Shown in pieces: positions 1-12,024 of a DNA stretch of 64,000 nucleotides. Made by a program: the position numbers and the translations under genes. The first letter of the stretch is position 1; the number at the start of each line of letters is the position of its first letter. This stretch comes from Anagrus nilaparvatae. Taxonomy: Eukaryota; Arthropoda; Insecta; Hymenoptera; Mymaridae. Location of the stretch: NCBI GenBank assembly GCA_022575985.1, contig JAKSXM010000137.1, forward strand, positions 16,696,001-16,760,000, given 5' to 3'. Below the pieces are notes generated by a model. That model was given only the letters and a program-made list of their open reading frames with translations, was not told where the DNA came from and ran no database searches.

Positions 1-2733
1 ACTGACCGAGCCAAAGTATTGTAAGCTTGCGATGAATGAAAAATAAACTAATACACTCGCAAATTTTCAAACGTATGCCAATAATTGTATTTATTATTAT
101 CGTTAAAATGATTTTTTTGCTTAAATAGAAATAGAACAGATTTTTTATTTTTAATTAATTTATAAATAAATTTTTTTATATTCATGCATTTTAATTTTTT
201 TACAACTTTTGATAATTATGAATGAAAAAATTTTCTTTTTTTATTCGAGAAATTATTTAAATAAATTTATAAATTTCAGGGTTATAATTCAACCGTCAAT
301 AATGCGTATGCAAATATATTTATTTTTTTTGCAAAATCGTCTGCCAGTAATAATTACATGGTTGATCTTACATTCGTTACAAAATCAATTTAGATTATTG
401 TGATACTCGCATACGTAGAAAATATTTATTTATCGTAAATACTGATTTGAGTCAAAAAAATTTTAGATTTTAAGATTACATTTTTTACACAATTTATTAA
501 TATTTTATGAAGAGATATTGATCATTTTTTATTTGTTTTATAATAATAAAGCGATTTATAAAATAATAATGATTAAAAGATATTAATACGTGGCGTAATC
601 ATCTTATCAATAATATTTGTACAATTGTCTTTGTATTTATTAGACTGGGCATTATTTTTTTATTTTTTGGATTTTGAAAAAGGGATTTAAGTTTAGTCGA
701 AAGTTTTGGTTTACTTGATAAATAGTTTAGCACGTGAACATTTATTTGAATGGCTTTATTTATAGGTATATTATGTTGGTCAGTTTTTATTTTCAATAAT
801 TTTTTAACATAATTTGCGAATTTTGCAGGAGAAAATTTTCATTCGGTTTTCTGAAATTTGATATTTTGCGAAAAATTGGTTTTTTAAGTTAATTGAACTT
901 CTGGTCTGCAAACCACTTTAAGTACAGACTCCAGTAAATAATTTCGAATCAATTGTATAAAATTTGCTACTACTCCCCAAATTTTCGGTCCAAAAAAGTT
1001 CGTAAGTCGAGGAACCACTGTAATCTTAAACTCCTGAACGATGAGTACAGCGAAAAGTAAAGTTCAAATTGATAAAATAACTCAAAATATTTTTAGCCCA
1101 AATACTTTGCCAAATTATACCTAATTTTGTCCTGTAGACAATAATTAAATAAATCAAATAATTGCAAGTCTAATATACATTTCTTGTAAATTTGGTTTAC
1201 AATCTGTTATTTAAAAAAAAAAAACGAAAATCATGCATTAAAAACTTAAAAATTATTTTATTAGATGATAATATCGTATTTAATAAAAGTGCAAATAAAA
1301 AAAAGGTGACGAAATTTTATAAATATGAAGTTAATGGAAATATTATTTTTTTAAATAAACTGCTATAAATGTAAACGTTTGCGTGTTTTTTTTGCAAATG
1401 TTTGCATAAATATTTTATACATATTATAAAATAATTTATTTCTATTAATTATAGTTTTTTTTTATGACATTCTTGGAATTTTATAAATACTCTAATTTTG
1501 AAATATTATATAACGTAATTATAATGTTCGTTGAGAAGAATTTATTTTTTTATAAGAAGAGTAAAGTTGAGCGAAAATTTCATAGGTAGCAGCACGTTCT
1601 TGGTTGGGCCCTTTTTTAAGTTTGTTGCAATTTTGGGACTTGGAAAACTTGAAGGATATGTTCGCAGATGGCAGCATCTTACAGAATTAAGGATTTGAGA
1701 GATTTTTGCAGTTCAAGACTAACGCTGCATCTGGGAAGAACTCTTGATCTTTATGTTTTCTCATATGTATGACTTTAGCACTTTCATTTTTATATTCTTA
1801 GGTTTTATTCGTATTCAGCATTTTGGTCTTTGAAGGAATTACTCTCATTTAAATTAATTTTTTTTGTTTTTTTTGTTTACTAATTGTTTCCAAAAATAAT
1901 TTTTTGCTAATTAATTAAGTTTTTTTTGTCGATTTTAAAAATTTTTTAGCTGAGCATTTTAATAGATATGATTAGCAAATTATATTTCAATGTTAATATT
2001 TTTATTTTTTACATTTTTTTTGAATTTACTGTATTTTTTTTCCGATGTTTTTTTAAGATGACTTTCAATTTTTAAAAAATACTGTTCTTAAATTTTTTTT
2101 AAATTAATTTTTGATATACAACTTTTAGGTAAGGATTTTTAAAAGATTTTCTTCAAGGATTTTTTAGGATATTTTTAATAAAATTTTAAAACAAATGATA
2201 TAAGTTTTAGAGATCAAATTTTTGATACTCTCATTTATTAAATTAATAAGCGTTTGTGTTTTTTAATTCTATTTTTGACAATAGATAATATAATATAATA
2301 TAATATATAATTTTTTTTTCATAATATAATACAAATATTTATACTCTCTCAATATTTTCAGATTCACATAAATTACAAAAAATCATAATAAAACATTCTT
2401 TCATTTTTTTTTCTATAAAATTTACAATATAAATTTTTTCTTAATCACATTCATACTCAATCTCAATAATTTTTTTTATAATTATTTTTTTTTTCAATCA
2501 ATCATTCAACAAAACGAACATTAATTCTACAGACATATTACATTATTATCACGGCGGTTTTTCTTTAAAATTTTGTAAGATTTCTTCCGCTAAAAAAATC
2601 ATTTTTTTTGCACATTTTTTTTTTTTTAATAACAAAATATTATTATTTATATTAATTAATAATAATAATAATAAAATTAATTATAATTAATAATAGTAAT
2701 AATAATAATAAATTATTCCATCAAGAAACAGAT
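1..2733. other. AT-rich intergenic DNA, no gene seen
   Basis: Mostly A/T runs and short simple repeats. The block at about 1560-1760 has more balanced composition but only short interrupted reading frames. 2653-2710 is a degenerate TAA/ATT microsatellite. An ATTAAA polyadenylation-like signal for the minus-strand hairy mRNA lies near 2625-2630, and a second K-box core (TGTGAT on the minus strand) at 2444-2449, so the hairy 3' UTR may continue into this stretch. Confidence 0.6.
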
Positions 2734-2759
2734 TGGAAGACATCGGTGATTCTTGTTGT
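2734..2759 (-). promoter_or_regulatory. miR-7 target site (GY-box plus 3' pairing)
   Basis: The plus strand reads TGGAAGAC at 2734-2741, then after a short mismatch GTGATT, one extra base and TTGTTGT, nearly the sequence of miR-7 itself. The hairy mRNA (minus strand) is therefore complementary to the miR-7 seed (GY-box GTCTTCC) and to about 13 bases of its 3' half, with a small internal loop and one bulge. Hairy is an established miR-7 target in Drosophila, so position and strand agree. Confidence 0.8.
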
Positions 2760-3070
2760 GCAAGGCACTTAATAAAACTTAAAATTTTAATTTTTTATCT
2801 TCATTAAAATAAAAAAAAAATTATTTACAAATTAAAAGTAAATTAAAATTAAAAAAATAAAAATTTATACAAATTAATAATAAAAAAAAAAATGTATAAT
2901 ATATTAAAATTTTAAATTTATCCCGTCGCGGTTAAAGAAGTACTTGAGTAGGCGTAACAATATCACGCGAGAACATGTCCGGAATTTTTATTATTTTTTT
3001 AAATCTTCCTTTAATCTTCTTCCCCGATTAATTTTTTTTTTAATATAAAAAATTCAAAACAATAAAAATC

Positions 3071-3151
3071 AAGTGGAATTCTAAAAATTGTCAAATTGTT
3101 AATTTTTTAAAACTTGATAATTCGTCAAGTTTGGAGACTAGAATTCCACTT
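3071..3151 (-). repeat. inverted repeat / stem-loop in hairy 3' UTR
   Basis: AAGTGGAATTCTA at 3071-3083 is perfectly inverted at 3139-3151. Inside the loop a second inverted pair (AACTTGA and TCAAGTT, about 3111-3132) can form an inner hairpin. In RNA this would be a two-level stem-loop. It may be a transposon scar or a structured regulatory element; the sequence alone does not decide. Confidence 0.6.
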
Positions 3152-3372
3152 AAAAAACTTAATATTCATATAAATTAAAAGGCACTGGAGATAAAGGCAT
3201 ATACAAATCATTTTAAAATGAAACTTTCAAAATATTTATATATTTTACTGGCCACACTCTCGGAACTTAGAAAAATTTATGATTTACTTCATTTTTTTTC
3301 GGGGAAGAAGCATCTTCTCAAAAAAAATTTTTTGCCACCCAGTCAAGCACGCATTAATTTTTTTGTTTTTTA

Positions 3373-3378
3373 ATCACA
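3373..3378 (-). promoter_or_regulatory. K-box core in hairy 3' UTR
   Basis: The minus strand reads TGTGAT about 100 nt after the hairy stop codon. This hexamer is the K-box found in 3' UTRs of E(spl)/hairy-type genes and pairs with the miR-2/13 family seed. A single hexamer can occur by chance. Confidence 0.35.
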
Positions 3379-3480
3379 TATTTTACACACTTGTAATTTT
3401 CATTTACAAACGCACAACATTTTAATATAACAGTCACTTTTTGTATAGTTTTTTTTTCAATGTCCAAAATGTTAACAATT

Positions 3481-4874
3481 TTACCAGGGTCTCCATGGTT
3501 TTTCTTCAACAACACTTTTCCTCATTACAAGAGATAATGGTCTTTGTAATGGAGGGCTGTAAATTCTAGGATCGAATTCTGGATCACTAGTGTAACCATT
3601 ATTGGCAGGTGAAGTGGCTTGATCGCGATGGCTAGTATAATTTGCTGGTGGTGCTTCAAATGCAACTGGGCTTCCTGCTGATGTGGATGTTGAACTTACA
3701 GATGTTGAGGAAGATGCTGATGCTGTGCTTGCTGTTCTTTGGGGAATTGGGATTAATGTTGGTAATGGAGATGATGGTGCTGGAGAGGTTGCTGGTGAAG
3801 CAGCTGGGCTGATTGTAGTTTTGGTTGTGGCAGTTGTGGTTGTTGCTGAGGTTGGAAGTACCAATGCAATATGTCCATTTGGTAATCTGGTTGGTACTAA
3901 TTGAAGATTAGCATTTGTGATGAGCATTCCATTTGTTGACTGTTGTACTTGAATGCGTTGTGGATTTGTTGTAGAATCAACTTGTGGTAAAATGTGTACT
4001 TGAAGTTGTGTTGTGGCCGTTTGTTGTGGATTTTGCATTTGTGGTTGAGGACGAATGATTCCGGCATTATTATTATTTTGTGGGTTTATATTACTGTCGA
4101 CTGTGGTAATACAATTTGCTAAATGCGTCATTAAACGGCGTTTCATTCCAGCATCAAGTCCTGGGAATTTTCCAACTTCAGTAGCACATTCTGTAAATCC
4201 AGCGCGGAATTTATTTACAACAGTTGTATCCGTCGCTGCTGCAAGTGCTACCTGTTGGCGTTGAAGATTTTCGAGATGTTTTACTGTCATTTCAAGAATA
4301 TCAGCTTTTTCAAGTTTTGAATGTCTAGCTGGCTGTAATTAGAAAAAAATAAACCTTTAGTTTTTTTGTACTACTTTGAATGTTTGAATTTATTTTTAAT
4401 CTATGGTAAAAATACTCACGTCTTTTTTCTTGGCATCTAGAAGTAAAGTTTTCAATTCGTTTAGGCAATTGTTGATTCTAGCTCGACGTCTTTTTTCCAT
4501 GATTGGCTTGTTACTCTGTAATCAAAAAATAAAAAATATCATAAGTAACTTTGTAAAATAATTGTAGAAATTCAGTTTTAATTTTTTTTTCATTTTTCAA
4601 ATCGAACTAAATTTTGTATTCGATTACTTTGAAAAGTGCAAAATTTTTTTTTAACTTTAAAAAATCCTAAAATAATTTTTTTTTTAAATATAATACTAAC
4701 CCGTCGATTTTCGCTAGATCTCCTTGAATTGTTAGTGGGTGATGTAACTGGTCCTCCCGTAGTACTTTGTACAACGGGTGGTTGTCCAGCTTCTTGTGGC
4801 ATGTGTTGAGGTGGTGGCGAAGCACCGACGGTAATACCTCCGCTCGGCATTGTTGCACCAATTCCTGTGACCAT
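3481..4874 (-). CDS. h: Hairy, bHLH-Orange transcriptional repressor (3 exons)
   Basis: Hairy is a nuclear DNA-binding repressor acting in segmentation and neurogenesis, partly downstream of Notch. Coding exons are 4701-4874, 4420-4515 and 3481-4332, with GT..AG introns; the joined protein is about 373 residues. The start is ATG at 4874 (MVTG, as in other Hairy proteins); the frame extends upstream only through a TTG. Exon 2 encodes the basic/helix-1 block from [15 protein letters not shown] with the family's proline. Exon 3 opens [15 protein letters not shown] and completes the HLH. The Orange domain lies at about 130-165 ([10 protein letters not shown]). A PNG-IALVLP segment and IPQRTAS follow. 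PLSLV at about 355-359 is the Hairy CtBP-binding motif, and the last four residues are WRPW, the Groucho-binding tetrapeptide. Intron positions, after RR and after KKD, match insect hairy genes. Nothing looks broken. Deadpan or E(spl) is less likely given MVTG, PLSLV and the Orange sequence. Confidence 0.96.
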
Positions 4875-5154
4875 TTTATGCAAAAATAAATTTTTTTGCT
4901 AAACAGCGATTTTAGTACTTCTCAATTCTGGACCGTTTTAAAACGAAAATATCCAGATGTAGAAGATTTGACACTTTGTTTTTAATAGCGAAAGTATAAT
5001 TTTTATTTTTTAAAAAAATTACACCCGCGATTTAATTTTGTATAACTGCAGCGAAATATAACAGTGTTGATGTACACTCACTGAAATATTATAAACTTAT
5101 GTAACTTTAAAAAAATTTGAGATGCTCAAAGCTTATTTTATGCCTCGGAGCTCT

Positions 5155-5188
5155 CGACCTCTCACACTTCGCGTTCGAGATCAACTGA
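5155..5188 (-). promoter_or_regulatory. h: hairy core promoter: Inr plus DPE
   Basis: On the minus strand TCAGTT at 5183-5188 matches the insect initiator TCA(G/T)T(C/T), with A+1 at 5186. GGTCG occupies exactly +28 to +32 (5155-5159) and fits the downstream promoter element RGWYV. No TATA box lies at -30. The resulting 312-nt leader (unspliced) contains no ATG before the hairy start codon, which supports this start site. Confidence 0.65.
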
Positions 5189-5227
5189 CTGTTCAGTTCA
5201 GCTACTCAGTAAATTCTACTTGTAAAA

Positions 5228-5310
5228 CTCGTGCGAAGGAATGCCACTGCCTCGCGACCAATAAAAGAGTGGGGAGTGTATTAAGTGGGGATATGTGGAA
5301 GCAGCGCGTG
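5228..5310 (-). promoter_or_regulatory. Hairy/E(spl) class-C sites upstream of the promoter
   Basis: CACGAG lies at 5228-5233 and CACGCG at 5305-5310 on the minus strand, 42-125 bp upstream of the predicted start site. CACGCG is the core preferred by Hairy, so autorepression is possible. An ATTGG (CCAAT-type) motif lies between them. The sites are seen; binding is inferred. Confidence 0.4.
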
Positions 5311-5355
5311 ACTCTACTCATCCAAAAAGATTCCCCTACTCCCTGTATAATATAA

Positions 5356-6499
5356 ATTCCTATACTGTGCATTATAATGTTTGCATATGTGTACTATATG
5401 TGCATATCTATACATATAAATGCTTCTACATATGATCGTTACATTCACACGCGTTCTCATGAGAACCACAAGGGGGGTTCCCCTATATATACATAATATT
5501 ATTATATATTGTCTATATGTATAAATATATGATTCTCATCTCATCTTTCTCTTTTTTTTTAAACGGAATATATTTCTATATCTGTAGTTGTATCTTTTTC
5601 TATTCTTTTACTCTTTAATTTTCGGTTGCATGCAAATTAATTTTCATGATTGTTTTTGATAATTGCACTTACACTCTCACATGAATGTGTGCATGTATTT
5701 ACTAAAAAGAAAATTTTCTGCAAGAGGAAAATTTTGCGTATTGCTGTTTCTTTTCAGAAAATCAGAAAGCGATTAGGCCAATTACCCTAGATTCCCTATA
5801 TAATAGATCGGTAATTACATTGCTATACGTAATAGAGTCTGCTGCAGTGCTGTTAATATTTGCAATGATATGTAAACAATAGAAAATATTTATTTTTCTG
5901 CAAAACTTTTTTTAAGTATGCACTTTTCTTTATGCAGGTAATATAGAATCCGTGCCATATTTTTACTTCTTTATAATATATAGTTATATCTGTCATAAAA
6001 ACAGCAAATATATAAATTTTGATAAGACAGATTTCTTGAAATTTCATAAAAGTAATTATCAAAAAAGATTAATTGTCAGTTTTCACAAGTACTAGTATAT
6101 TCCAGTTTTTTTTTACATTCTCGTGCCTTCGATTCTTAAATCAAAATCAAATGTTTGCATTGCACACGCAACAAGTAATAAAATCATTGAAATAAATTCA
6201 AGAAGTCAAAAGAAGAAAAAAAACGAAAAGAACGCAATAATAGGTAAATCATGGCAATAAAAAAAAAGGCATCAGGTTTTTGCTTACCGTGAGAGAATTT
6301 GAAGGAAGTGTATGTATGGGAAATCAGGAGTTTGCGTTGCGAATTGCGACATCCGGTAGTCCGGTTACAGTGGCACGTGGGCCTAGATGAAATATATAAG
6401 TATGATATTATTATATAAAATACATATACATGTGCAATACCTGTATACATAGATAGAGACCGGTGGTGTTTACATTATTAGTCATCTGCTTGGTTTATT
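5356..6499. other. AT-rich 5' flank of hairy, no gene seen
   Basis: The block contains TATA/CATA-rich low-complexity DNA at about 5360-5530 and scattered short frames without coding character. A CACGTG E-box at 6374-6379 is the only obvious motif. Position suggests regulatory sequence for the neighbouring gene. Confidence 0.5.
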
Positions 6500-7040
6500 G
6501 TCGTTAATGATCTTGGTGGATCGTGGGAGAATAATTTCTCGTGAGGTTCGGCGGGTCGCGCGCGCGCGACACCTGTCCCTCGCCGCAGCCTGCCGGCAGT
6601 CTGTTCACATGATGCGATGACGAGGGAGAGCGTGAGAGCGCGCGCCGGAGCGCTTCGATGGGAAGCGACTTTGGCATTCCTTCATACTTTATAGGTATAT
6701 TATAATACATTCGTGCATGTGTATATACAGTATGAAGGCCCGGGAGTTTCGGAGAAGAGAAGAAGTAAAAGAAGAAGAAGAAGAGAAGAAGATCGCACGC
6801 GCTCCCACGGTGAGAAAGGGGCATCGAGAGGGAAAAGCAGCTGGCCGGACGCAAATACTAAAAAGAGAGGGGGGATTTACGGCGCGCGCGAGGCCGTGTG
6901 GGTGGAGGGGGGAGGGAGGCGAGAGCTGAGGCGTCGGCTGGACTCGGGCGCGTGATCAGCGTGTGAGCGCACGTGCAACCGATAGGAAAGGGTTCGGAAG
7001 GGGAACACGCGCGCGATAACTACCTGTTGTCGAGTCTGCA
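6500..7040. promoter_or_regulatory. GC/CpG-rich island, likely distal promoter or enhancer
   Basis: This block is strongly GC- and CpG-rich in an otherwise extremely AT-rich window, with CG runs near 6556-6569 and a GAA/GGA polypurine tract at about 6755-6795. It contains E-boxes CACCTG (6570-6575) and CACGTG (6970-6975), and CACGCG class-C sites at 6796-6801 and 7006-7011. Open frames here overlap on both strands, use no recognisable domain and reflect low stop frequency in GC-rich DNA. It lies 1.3-1.9 kb upstream of the hairy start site. An alternative first exon of hairy, or the promoter of an unseen divergent gene, is also possible. Confidence 0.5.
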
Positions 7041-10000
7041 ATCGATGATCTCTTTTTATTTTTATCTTATTGCACAGGATATGCACATTATTATATGTAT
7101 ATCGTTTGAAAATACCGGAAAAACTGAAGGATTTTAAAATATAGTAGACCTTGAATCTGAGTATAATAGCAGATATTTGTAAAATTTAAAAATAGCTCAA
7201 TTTGGTAATTTCAAAAAATTTCAATAAACTCTTATTATTAATAACTTATGATTGGTAAAAATTGGTAAAAAATTGTTGATTAAATTACTTTTATGCATTC
7301 TGATTTTACGAATCCGGAAATGAATTTTTCTGCGAATTGATTTATGGGTCTGTTTTCAAAAAATTTAAATTTCAAGGTTCTGAGAAATGACCCGGATGGA
7401 CAACGACAGTTATGACCATTGAAGGAGACCTTTAATATTACTCTAAATTGTATTTTCTAATTTATGAGAATGAGATCCATTTTTTTTGGATTTCTTAAAA
7501 CTGCAACGATTGCATATCAGTGGTTCTGAATTTACGAAGGGCTCAAATTCAGAATTTTAAAGAACAGAAACGTTTTTTTTTTTTCAAACCAATTATTATA
7601 GGTTCCAGAATTTTTTTATTTTAGAAAAATATTTTTAAGAAATCTGTACAAATCGGAGTAAATATTTTTAAGAAGAGCATTTCACAAAAAGAATTAAATC
7701 CTAAATGAAAAATTTTATTCTTTTTAAGTCATTTTCTCGAATTCATATAGAGCTTAGTATTTCATAGTTTTGCATTACAATGAACCACTTCAAATTTGGA
7801 AAAATTCAATTCTGGACTTTGTAATTTCTTAATTTATAGTAATTTCTTAATCTTAAATTGTAATATTTGGTTAATTGAATATAATTTTTATTATATTAAA
7901 GAATTCTATATAGCACTTTCTGACTTTTGACTTAGCTATTTTATAATAGTATTTTAAATTCTTAATTCTTAACATTGAACCTTGGGTTTCGGATTTTCTG
8001 ATTTTGAAAAATTAGCATGGTTTGCCATCAACGCTTATGAGCAATGAGTAGCCGTCAAATTGAGGACTTATTTCTATAAAAAAATATTAGTAAATTTTAC
8101 TAAAAATTTACAGTGACTTTTAACCAAACTGAATTTAGTTAATAAAATCGTAATTTGGTTACATTTAATAGTATATTTTTAACCAAGGAAGCAAAAAAAA
8201 GGATGGTCCAGATCGCACGTTAATTAATAAAGTCAAGCTTTATAATTATGTTTACTTATCTATATAGAACAATAATATGATTATTTTAATCGATATATAG
8301 GTATTGCATTTTTAGGAAAAAATAATTTTTGTCTTGTAAGTTCATTTTGCTAAATTTGACTGTAAGTCCTAGGTAAATAATAATAGTAATAACTAGTAAA
8401 TTAATTATTTATTAATATAGGTCACAATTTTTTAAAAGTGAAATTTTTTGATAGCCCAAATGTAAAATGCATTTTTTAAAAATAATTTAGCCAAAATAAA
8501 AATTTTCCTCAACTATATTCATAAGTCCTAGCATTAAATGGCTAAAATATCGAAGCTGTTAAAAATCACACATTTATCAAAAAATGGTGCCTATATTTTT
8601 CAATAGATACTTTAGATCTTACAACTTTAACCAAATAAAATATTAGATTTGCATAATATGCTCAATTTAAAATGTCTAGCAGAATAAAATTTTGCAAAAA
8701 AATTTAAATACGTTTATTTTGATACCCAAGTACTGGAACAAAGCCTAATTGTTCTTTTGGAATAATAAAATAAGACCTAAAAAATTAAAATTCATCATTT
8801 GTAATAAATTAATGAAACAATTATTACATATATTGTAATTATCTGCTATAAATTTGTATACCTACGTATACTTTATGTGTAAAAATCAAGCAAGTCGAGA
8901 AACAGTAAAGTGCTTCCATCTTGGAGAAGATGCTGGAAACTACTTTTTTATTCGCAAGCTTTTAATGTATAAAATTTTAATGTATTAATGTTTTTTATGT
9001 ATAAAATAAAGTATTTGATTTAATTGTTTTAATGTAATTGAAAATATTTTTAAAATAAATAATTAATTTTTATAATTTGCGCATACTTAGTATAAGAAAT
9101 AATAAAAATTTTTTGAAAAATCTAGTTCATAAAAAAAATTTATTTTTCAGTTTTAAAAAGATTTTAAAGTTGAGTTACTAAAATTGTTGAAAAAAAGTAA
9201 AATCTTAAATAAAAATGATCCTTATCGACACAAATAAATCTTTGTTGTTTGAGTAAATTTTTTTACATTTAAGGTGATTTCTATACTACGAATTGAAATC
9301 ATTTTACTATTTAAATATTTACAGTTCAGTTAATGGCAATATAATTACTGAAAGGCTACATGTTTAAAAAAAAATCTTTGAAAAACATTAAACGATGCCT
9401 ACTATGATAAAAACGTTTGATAGGGTCAAAATAAAAATTTTTAATCTTGATATAAAATTAAGCTTAGATTTAATCATTTCTGTATATGTATATGTCTAAA
9501 TTACCTATATTGATAATCATAAATAAATTTATAAAATAAAGATTTTGATAAAAATCACATATCGTAAATTATATTTATGGGCCTAAAAGTTCAATAAATT
9601 TTTTTAACATTTTTTTTTACCTTAAATGGTAAAACTGTTTTTTTTTTTTTTAATAATATCAGTAGGAAAATCAAAATCGTGTGATATTTAGAACGATTTG
9701 ATCTATTTTATAAAAAGCAGCCTTCGTATCTTGAAAGTATGTAGATTTAAGTATATACTATAAATAACATATTTTAGTAATTTGAACTCTAAAAATATTA
9801 AAACGTATTATAGGATGGATGGACCAAGTAAGTCTACCTCTAAATTTTAATTTTAAATTTTACATAAATTTTCTTAAAATTTTTATATAGTGTCACCCTT
9901 TAATAAAAGTGGCCAGGTCAAAATTCAAATACTTTATATCCCCCAGAGAAAAAATAAAAATTATATAAACGTGTAATTAAGTTAACCCTCATCGTAGAAG

Positions 10001-10691
10001 ATTTTTTTCCTTAATTACCCAATTTACAAAAATAGAGTACCTTATCAGACAATTAAAAATAAAGTTAAAAAAATCAGATAATTCTGTAAGTAGATTAACC
10101 TATATTTAAATAAATTTTTTTTTTATTTATCTTTCTAGCCAGTAAATCCCAAAAGTACATATACATTAAAATGGCTTATGTGATTATTTTTGTTGATAAT
10201 ACAAGGTTCCATTGGTTTATTAATATAAAATTTACTTGTTTAGCTTAAAACAAAATATATTTACTGAAGTAGTTCATTTGTACATATTTTTTTAATTCCA
10301 ATATAAATGCTCTATATTTTCACTAGCAATTAAAATTTTTTTTTAAATATTTTAGTTTTGATATTTTTTATCTTAAATAAATGTTTTAATCGTTATTCAA
10401 AATAAGAACATCTAGGACCAAGTTTTTTCAGTGTTATTTTATAAAAACAAAAAAATTAGTTCCTGTTTGAGGAATTGACTCATAAAACCCTGTCATTGCA
10501 AGATACAATCAAAATTAAACATTTTAAATTTTATTATACCTTTAAATAACACATTGATCATCGAAAATGATATAAAATTTCAATATAAGAAAAAAAAGAA
10601 AATTTTTTTTTTATTACATCATAATTTTAAATAAAATAAATTTTATAATAATAATAATAGTAATCATACAAAACATATTTACAGATGCACT

Positions 10692-10722
<31 letters not shown>

Positions 10723-10795
10723 GCCAGTTGTGTATAATTTAAGTAAACTGTGGGAATTGAACAAATCAATATCCTCAACATATAATACTTAAACA
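7041..10795. other. AT-rich intergenic DNA
   Basis: No reading frame with coding character and no clear repeat boundary was found. A perfect (ATA)n microsatellite sits at about 10696-10722. Confidence 0.55.
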
Positions 10796-10799
10796 TTAT

Positions 10800-11280
10800 A
10801 AAAAGAGGGGCATCACCCTTTGGAATTTCATTGAGAGTGAGAATTCCTTCGCGCGCGTACACTTTAGGTATATTCAATACATTTTGCACATTGCGTAAAC
10901 ATATAAAAAAAAGAACCTAATGAATTACTTTTGAGTATAGTATATAACGGTGGGGTAATGCGAAACCAAAAGACCAAAGCAGTAGCAGTTAAAAAGCAAC
11001 AGAAGTTCGTCCTATTTACGTTATATAGCGCCATAACTACTACTACTAAAAAAAAACACCTGTTGCACATACGGTTGTTGTACAAGGGGTGTTTTGGTCA
11101 TTATAATACTATATACACACATTCCCTTATATAAGTTTTTAGCTCCCTGCGAATTTTCAAAGACGACCTCGAATGTTCTTGCACGCATATTTTTTTTTTT
11201 ATTGTAAGTGTACGGGTTCTCTTATATATTTAATCGATCGAGCGTGGAATTCTCACGTCAGAGGTATAACAACTTTGATT
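10800..11280. other. non-repetitive block of balanced composition
   Basis: Compared with its surroundings this block has few long A/T runs and contains GC words such as CGCGCGTAC (10852-10860) and a partial palindrome with AACACC and GGTGTT near 11056-11095. A 67-codon plus-strand frame (10931-11134) matches nothing I recognise. It could be a cis-regulatory element or an isolated exon; I cannot choose. Confidence 0.3.
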
Positions 11281-11796
11281 TTAGAAGAATGAGACTATGT
11301 TATTGAATATAATAGGAAATCAAAATTTAATATGTTTCTTTTCTTTTTTATATTAAAATTAAACATGCGCCAAATAAGTGTGGAACAAAATCTGCACGTG
11401 CTGAATTTTTTATATCTATTTTTTTTACCTGATTTAGTAAAATGGGGACTAAATGATTTAGGTAAAAAATTACTTTTTTGTCAATCATACAATAACATAC
11501 AATACCATATTGTTTTCATAAATTTTCAAGAAATCGTTGAATATTTTAAGCAGACCATAAAATAATTTTCCTAAATTCAAACTTATAACCTCTTTATTTA
11601 ATGTATCACGCCGATAAAATTAAAATAATCCTTATCAAACAACTTATTCAAAAATCAGTATATTTACGGTTCGCATCCAGAAAAGTAAAGAATCGGTCAT
11701 TTTCTATTTATTTACCTTTATAATATAATCTTTAGAAACCATTTTAATTGTGATTTAAAATTTGTGATGAAAAGACACTGTTTCAGAGTTTCAAAG

Positions 11797-11814
11797 TTCT
11801 CTCGCAAATGAAAC
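11797..11814 (-). repeat. copy 1 of the TTGCGAGAA dispersed motif
   Basis: The minus strand reads GTTTCATTTGCGAGAGAA, preceded on the same strand by TTTTTATATAG and about 13 other bases, the arrangement seen in the other copies. The family is unnamed to me. Confidence 0.5.
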
Positions 11815-12024
11815 GATTTCTACAGGCTATATAAAAATGAGATATTAGTTATGAATTTAGGGAAAAACCTTAATATACCATTAACTGTTTTGGATCTTCT
11901 CCAAACTGTTCATTTATGGGTTACCCCGCAGTTTGCCATGGGTGATAAATTCCTTTGAAAAACGTAACAAATTACTAGTCAAAGAATTTTGGGAGCCATG
12001 CAAGTTTTGGATGGAATACAGGAT

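Larger units (their letters stand above)
2734..3480 (-). other. h: hairy 3' untranslated region (minimum extent)
   Basis: This stretch follows the hairy stop codon on the minus strand. It carries elements expected in a hairy/E(spl)-class 3' UTR: a near-complementary miR-7 site at its far end, a K-box core at 3373-3378, and a 13-bp inverted repeat at 3071-3151. The miR-7 site sets the minimum length at about 750 nt. The true polyadenylation site cannot be fixed by reading because A/T-rich signals are everywhere. Confidence 0.6.

Noticed and set aside
599..796. 65-codon minus-strand frame
   Set aside because: Lys/Asn/Ile-rich translation of AT-rich DNA without any motif or splice context.
2734..2759. 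A miR-7 gene on the plus strand
   Set aside because: The sequence differs from mature miR-7 by inserted bases just after the seed, and no opposing hairpin arm lies within about 70 bp. The antisense target-site reading in the hairy 3' UTR explains it better.
3683..4264. Two plus-strand frames opposite hairy
   Set aside because: They lie wholly antisense to confirmed hairy coding sequence and have no domain.
4872..4883. Upstream start of hairy giving MHKMVTG
   Set aside because: The first codon is TTG, not ATG; the next ATG gives MVTG as in known Hairy proteins.
6504..7086. Several overlapping frames on both strands in the GC-rich island
   Set aside because: Low stop frequency in GC-rich DNA makes such frames expected; Arg/Glu or Ser/Pro runs and no domain.
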